Assembly: GCA_013397935.1 (NCBI GenBank)
Contig: VZRN01004247.1
Coordinates: 795,204 to 859,203 of the forward strand
Length of the DNA stretch: 64,000 nucleotides
Reading direction: 5' to 3'
DNA from: Dasyornis broadbenti
Taxonomy: Eukaryota; Chordata; Aves; Passeriformes; Dasyornithidae
Positions 61,116-64,000 of the stretch are shown piece after piece. Position 1 is the first letter of the stretch; every line of letters starts with the position of its first letter. A program made the translations under genes and the position numbers. The notes beneath the pieces are model-generated. The model worked only from the letters and a program-made list of their open reading frames with translations. It did not search any database and had not been told where the DNA came from.

Positions 61116-64000
61116 AACAAATCTTTTTTACCTTTTCTAAGGTTCCAGTTGCATGTAGGTGTCCAGTGGCGGTCTTGTCTTTGGTCACATAATGCTGTCT
61201 TTGTAATGAGCATCAATACAAAGCAAGAATGTGATTATATTGTCACTCTGCAGGTAGGATATAAATAGAGTTTTAACAGATTCCGTATCACTTGCAAGGC
61301 CCTGCTGCTCACTGGTGGTGGTGATGCCTTGAAATGTTTATTAAAATGACTTGAAGTGTTGTTTAAGCAGAGTGTCTCGCAGAGTCAGCTAAGTTGGCTG
61401 CTGTTTTCAATTCACTGTATCAATCAGGACTTTAAGTCTCTACATTTTAATTTCTTTTGCGTCAGAATCAAGTTTGTCGGCTCGTTTCTGCACCTCAGTT
61501 GCATAAATTGCCTCCTCAGCTGTCAAAAGTAGGTAATAGACTGCTTTGTAAAGAGCCTGTACTCTGAGGACTCTGGAAGGCTTTTTCCAGACCAGACATT
61601 TTTGAAATCCAAACTTACAAAAACACTTTTAGCTTTTTCTTCAGAAGTTTAAACATTACAGCTTAGGCACTGCCTAGTATTTCTAATAGCTGATAGTAAA
61701 GGTTCAGCCATGGGACCTTCTAGCTGCTAAATGCTGACAAGATCTGTCAAACACCTGGAGTGTAGATGAATTTGGCAGTATTCTGAGATTCTAACCAAGC
61801 ACACAGATGTAGACTACTGATGAGTGTCCAGGACTCAAGTGGTTTGTTGTTGCTTTTTTTTAACTTGATAAGCTGAAAATCTACGCTTTCACCTTCCAGA
61901 TTAATTCCCTGTCTGCCTTAGGGAAGCAACAGGAAAGAGAATGTTGAAAGCAGTGGTGATGGTCTACTGTAACCATGAACTTTCACTGCAGTAGTTCTAA
62001 TATTTGATGCAGACATTTTGTTTTAACTCATCTGTAATATTTCTATTGTAAAATCATAAAATTGATCAATGACTTGGTATTTTATGATCTGAAACCTGTG
62101 AATAGCCTTCGGAAGAAACCTGGCTTCTTCTAGCTTTTCCTAAAAATGCATATGAATGAGTTTGCTTCCTTTATTTTCATCCTGTGTCATAATGTGCAAG
62201 TCTGGTACCTTGCTTTTATCAGGCAGGGCCATATAACCTTCTATATAAAATGATGGGAAGTCCTCCTGAGGCTAGTTAAATTATTGGTCCTTGGAGTAAG
62301 TATCTCCTCCTGCAGTTAGTTAGAATCTCTTAACTTCTTGTGTAAAAGGGCAGTAGAGCATGTCAGCAATTTGGATCCTTGAGACTGCAAAGAGATTAGT
62401 CACAACTTCCTTCTCAAGCTTCAGGACTGGCCCCTTTTGACAAACACAATCCCTGATTTAGGTGCTAAAAATTAAAACCCTATGTGCTTTATTTGCATAT
62501 GCTTTCTCTCTTTTTCTTCTGTGACTAGTGGATTTATACAGCAATCAAAATCCTATTGTTTTCCTCTACCTCAGTGATGATTGCACCTAACACTGAGTGT
62601 ATTTTATGATTTCAGCCTTCTGTTCTTTTTATTAGAACATATTCTGTCTCTGTCAGTTTTGTGTCACAACCTTTTAAAGGTGAGCTGTCTGGATAACTCT
62701 TTGGGGACAGTTAGTTCTATCTCTGCTTTCCCTTAAGATGAGACTGCAGTGAGGTTGGCAGTTGTTGGAATTTGAATTTCTAATGACAGTCAGGAGAAAA
62801 GGAAGTCTGTGTTAATGACTATTCATGATACTTTTTAAATACCCGTAAACTTTCAGTGGCTATTTCCAAGCTTAAAGGGCAACAGTTGTGGCTGGTCAGC
62901 CCACCACAGTGACAGACTGATAGCAGTTGACAATTTGAAATTTGTTTACAGAAAAAGCCTTATGTTTCAGTGTTTAAAAATGAATAATAATAATAAAATA
63001 AATTTTATGAGTTGAATTGTGAGTATTCAGATAGAGATCATGTGAGACCAGGCAGGCTTCTGCTCTGTGGAAACCAGGGGTAATACAATCTTCATGTCCA
63101 ATATTTGATCCTGCAAATGAGCTGCTGGAATGGCTCATTGTTTTTAACTGTCTCATTTCAGCTTGTTTGGGGCAGAAATCGGTCTAGGGATATGAAAAGA
63201 ATCTATTACTCAAAGCCTGCATGATCTGTGGCATTTAAGAAAAAAGGACAACAGATTTCACACTGAACTGCAAGATCAGTGCAGCTGGCCATGGATTTAG
63301 CGGTAATAAGAACAGTGTGGGTCTGAGAGGTTTGTACTCTCAGCATTTCTTCACAGTTTTCCTGAAACTGTGTTCCTGTAGTAACAGGAGAAATGCAAAA
63401 CCCCAACTCTGAATTTAGGTTCGGTTAATGCATGCTTCGACACCACCCCCAAATTTTCAATTTCTCATAGCTGTTTCCTTAGTAATATGTTGGAAGTGCA
63501 GCATCCAATATGAAATGCATTTTTTTTTAGCTGAAATGAGATTGGTGGTTCTAGATGAGGTCTTAATTGCTTTTGGTTCACAACATACACTGTGTTGCTA
63601 GGTAGTACATAGAGCAGCACAACATCACTCCGCTGAAATGAGTCTCAGGAGAGGAATAATAGAATTGGGGAGCTTGCAAATCAGGTGTGATGTACAAAGT
63701 CAAACAAGTGGTGGAGAAGTGGACTAGAATTGGCCTTCAACAGCTTCTTCTAGTCCAGGAATAAGTGGAACTGACACAAAGATAAATTTAACCCAAGGGG
63801 TCAGAACTGCAGTAGCTGTCTGGACTGCAGGTCAGAACTGAGGCATGTCATCAGGGCTCTTTCTGAAGATTTTAACAGCATCTGCCTTCTCTCTGCTGGA
63901 CTTTTAGTGAATGAGTTTGCTTTTGTGAGTGCTAAAATATACTCATATAAAAATATCTATTGCATACTATGTGTAAGGGTTTTCTATAGATTTCTCAAGA
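61116..64000. other. AT-rich non-coding stretch to the window end
   Basis: No repeat family or gene recognised. A short (AAT)n patch with overlapping AATAAA-type strings lies at 62982-63005. Open frames are all under 70 codons. Confidence 0.5.

Noticed and set aside
1..64000. Prokaryote-type systems (CRISPR arrays, operons, phage genes, toxin-antitoxin pairs)
   Set aside because: No regularly spaced repeats, no dense coding and no ribosome-binding-site pattern. The window is vertebrate DNA.

Overview
The window is vertebrate nuclear DNA, almost certainly from a bird. The main evidence is five CR1 LINE loci, several with the typical 3' end that runs into an ATTCTATG-like tail. There is also a solo LTR of the avian endogenous-retrovirus type whose ends begin TGTCGTGG and finish CAGCACA. 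The rest is AT-rich DNA dotted with short poly(T) runs. There are no operons, no bacterial-style dense coding, no CRISPR array, and no tRNA or rRNA that I could see. Nearly all open frames here are chance frames or decayed CR1 frames.

Layout. Bases 1-4490 are AT-rich with no supported gene. A CR1 copy (about 4490-4890) lies just upstream of a strong CpG island (about 5000-5930), which looks like a TATA-less promoter and first exon of a plus-strand gene. From there to the right edge the window looks like long introns. The best internal exon is 19197-19287 (pyrimidine-rich acceptor, GAAG|GTACAG donor, one open frame). Weaker exon candidates are 12730-12843 (no open frame through it), 49843-49932 and a possible terminal exon at 60486-60574. 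The last three coding candidates (19197, 49843, 60486) share the same splice phase. I do not recognise the protein, so the gene is unnamed.

Two smaller CpG-rich islands sit inside the presumed introns (about 21850-22060 and 30985-31215) and could be alternative promoters. Repeats include a CR1 inserted inside another CR1 (22850-23489) with a 6-bp duplicated flank. Other CR1 copies are at 25170-25832, 37733-38004 and 48062-49125; the last keeps a broken reverse-transcriptase frame. The solo LTR at 27418-28018 has a perfect 5-bp target duplication. There is also an (AC)n microsatellite, two short tandem duplications, and a 19-bp perfect hairpin at 57154-57206 that no recognised repeat explains. 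A 49-base assembly gap (59665-59713) follows a poly(T) run.

I found no convincing new biological system. The observations most worth checking are the hairpin, the unnamed gene model, the nested CR1 and the two intronic CpG islands.
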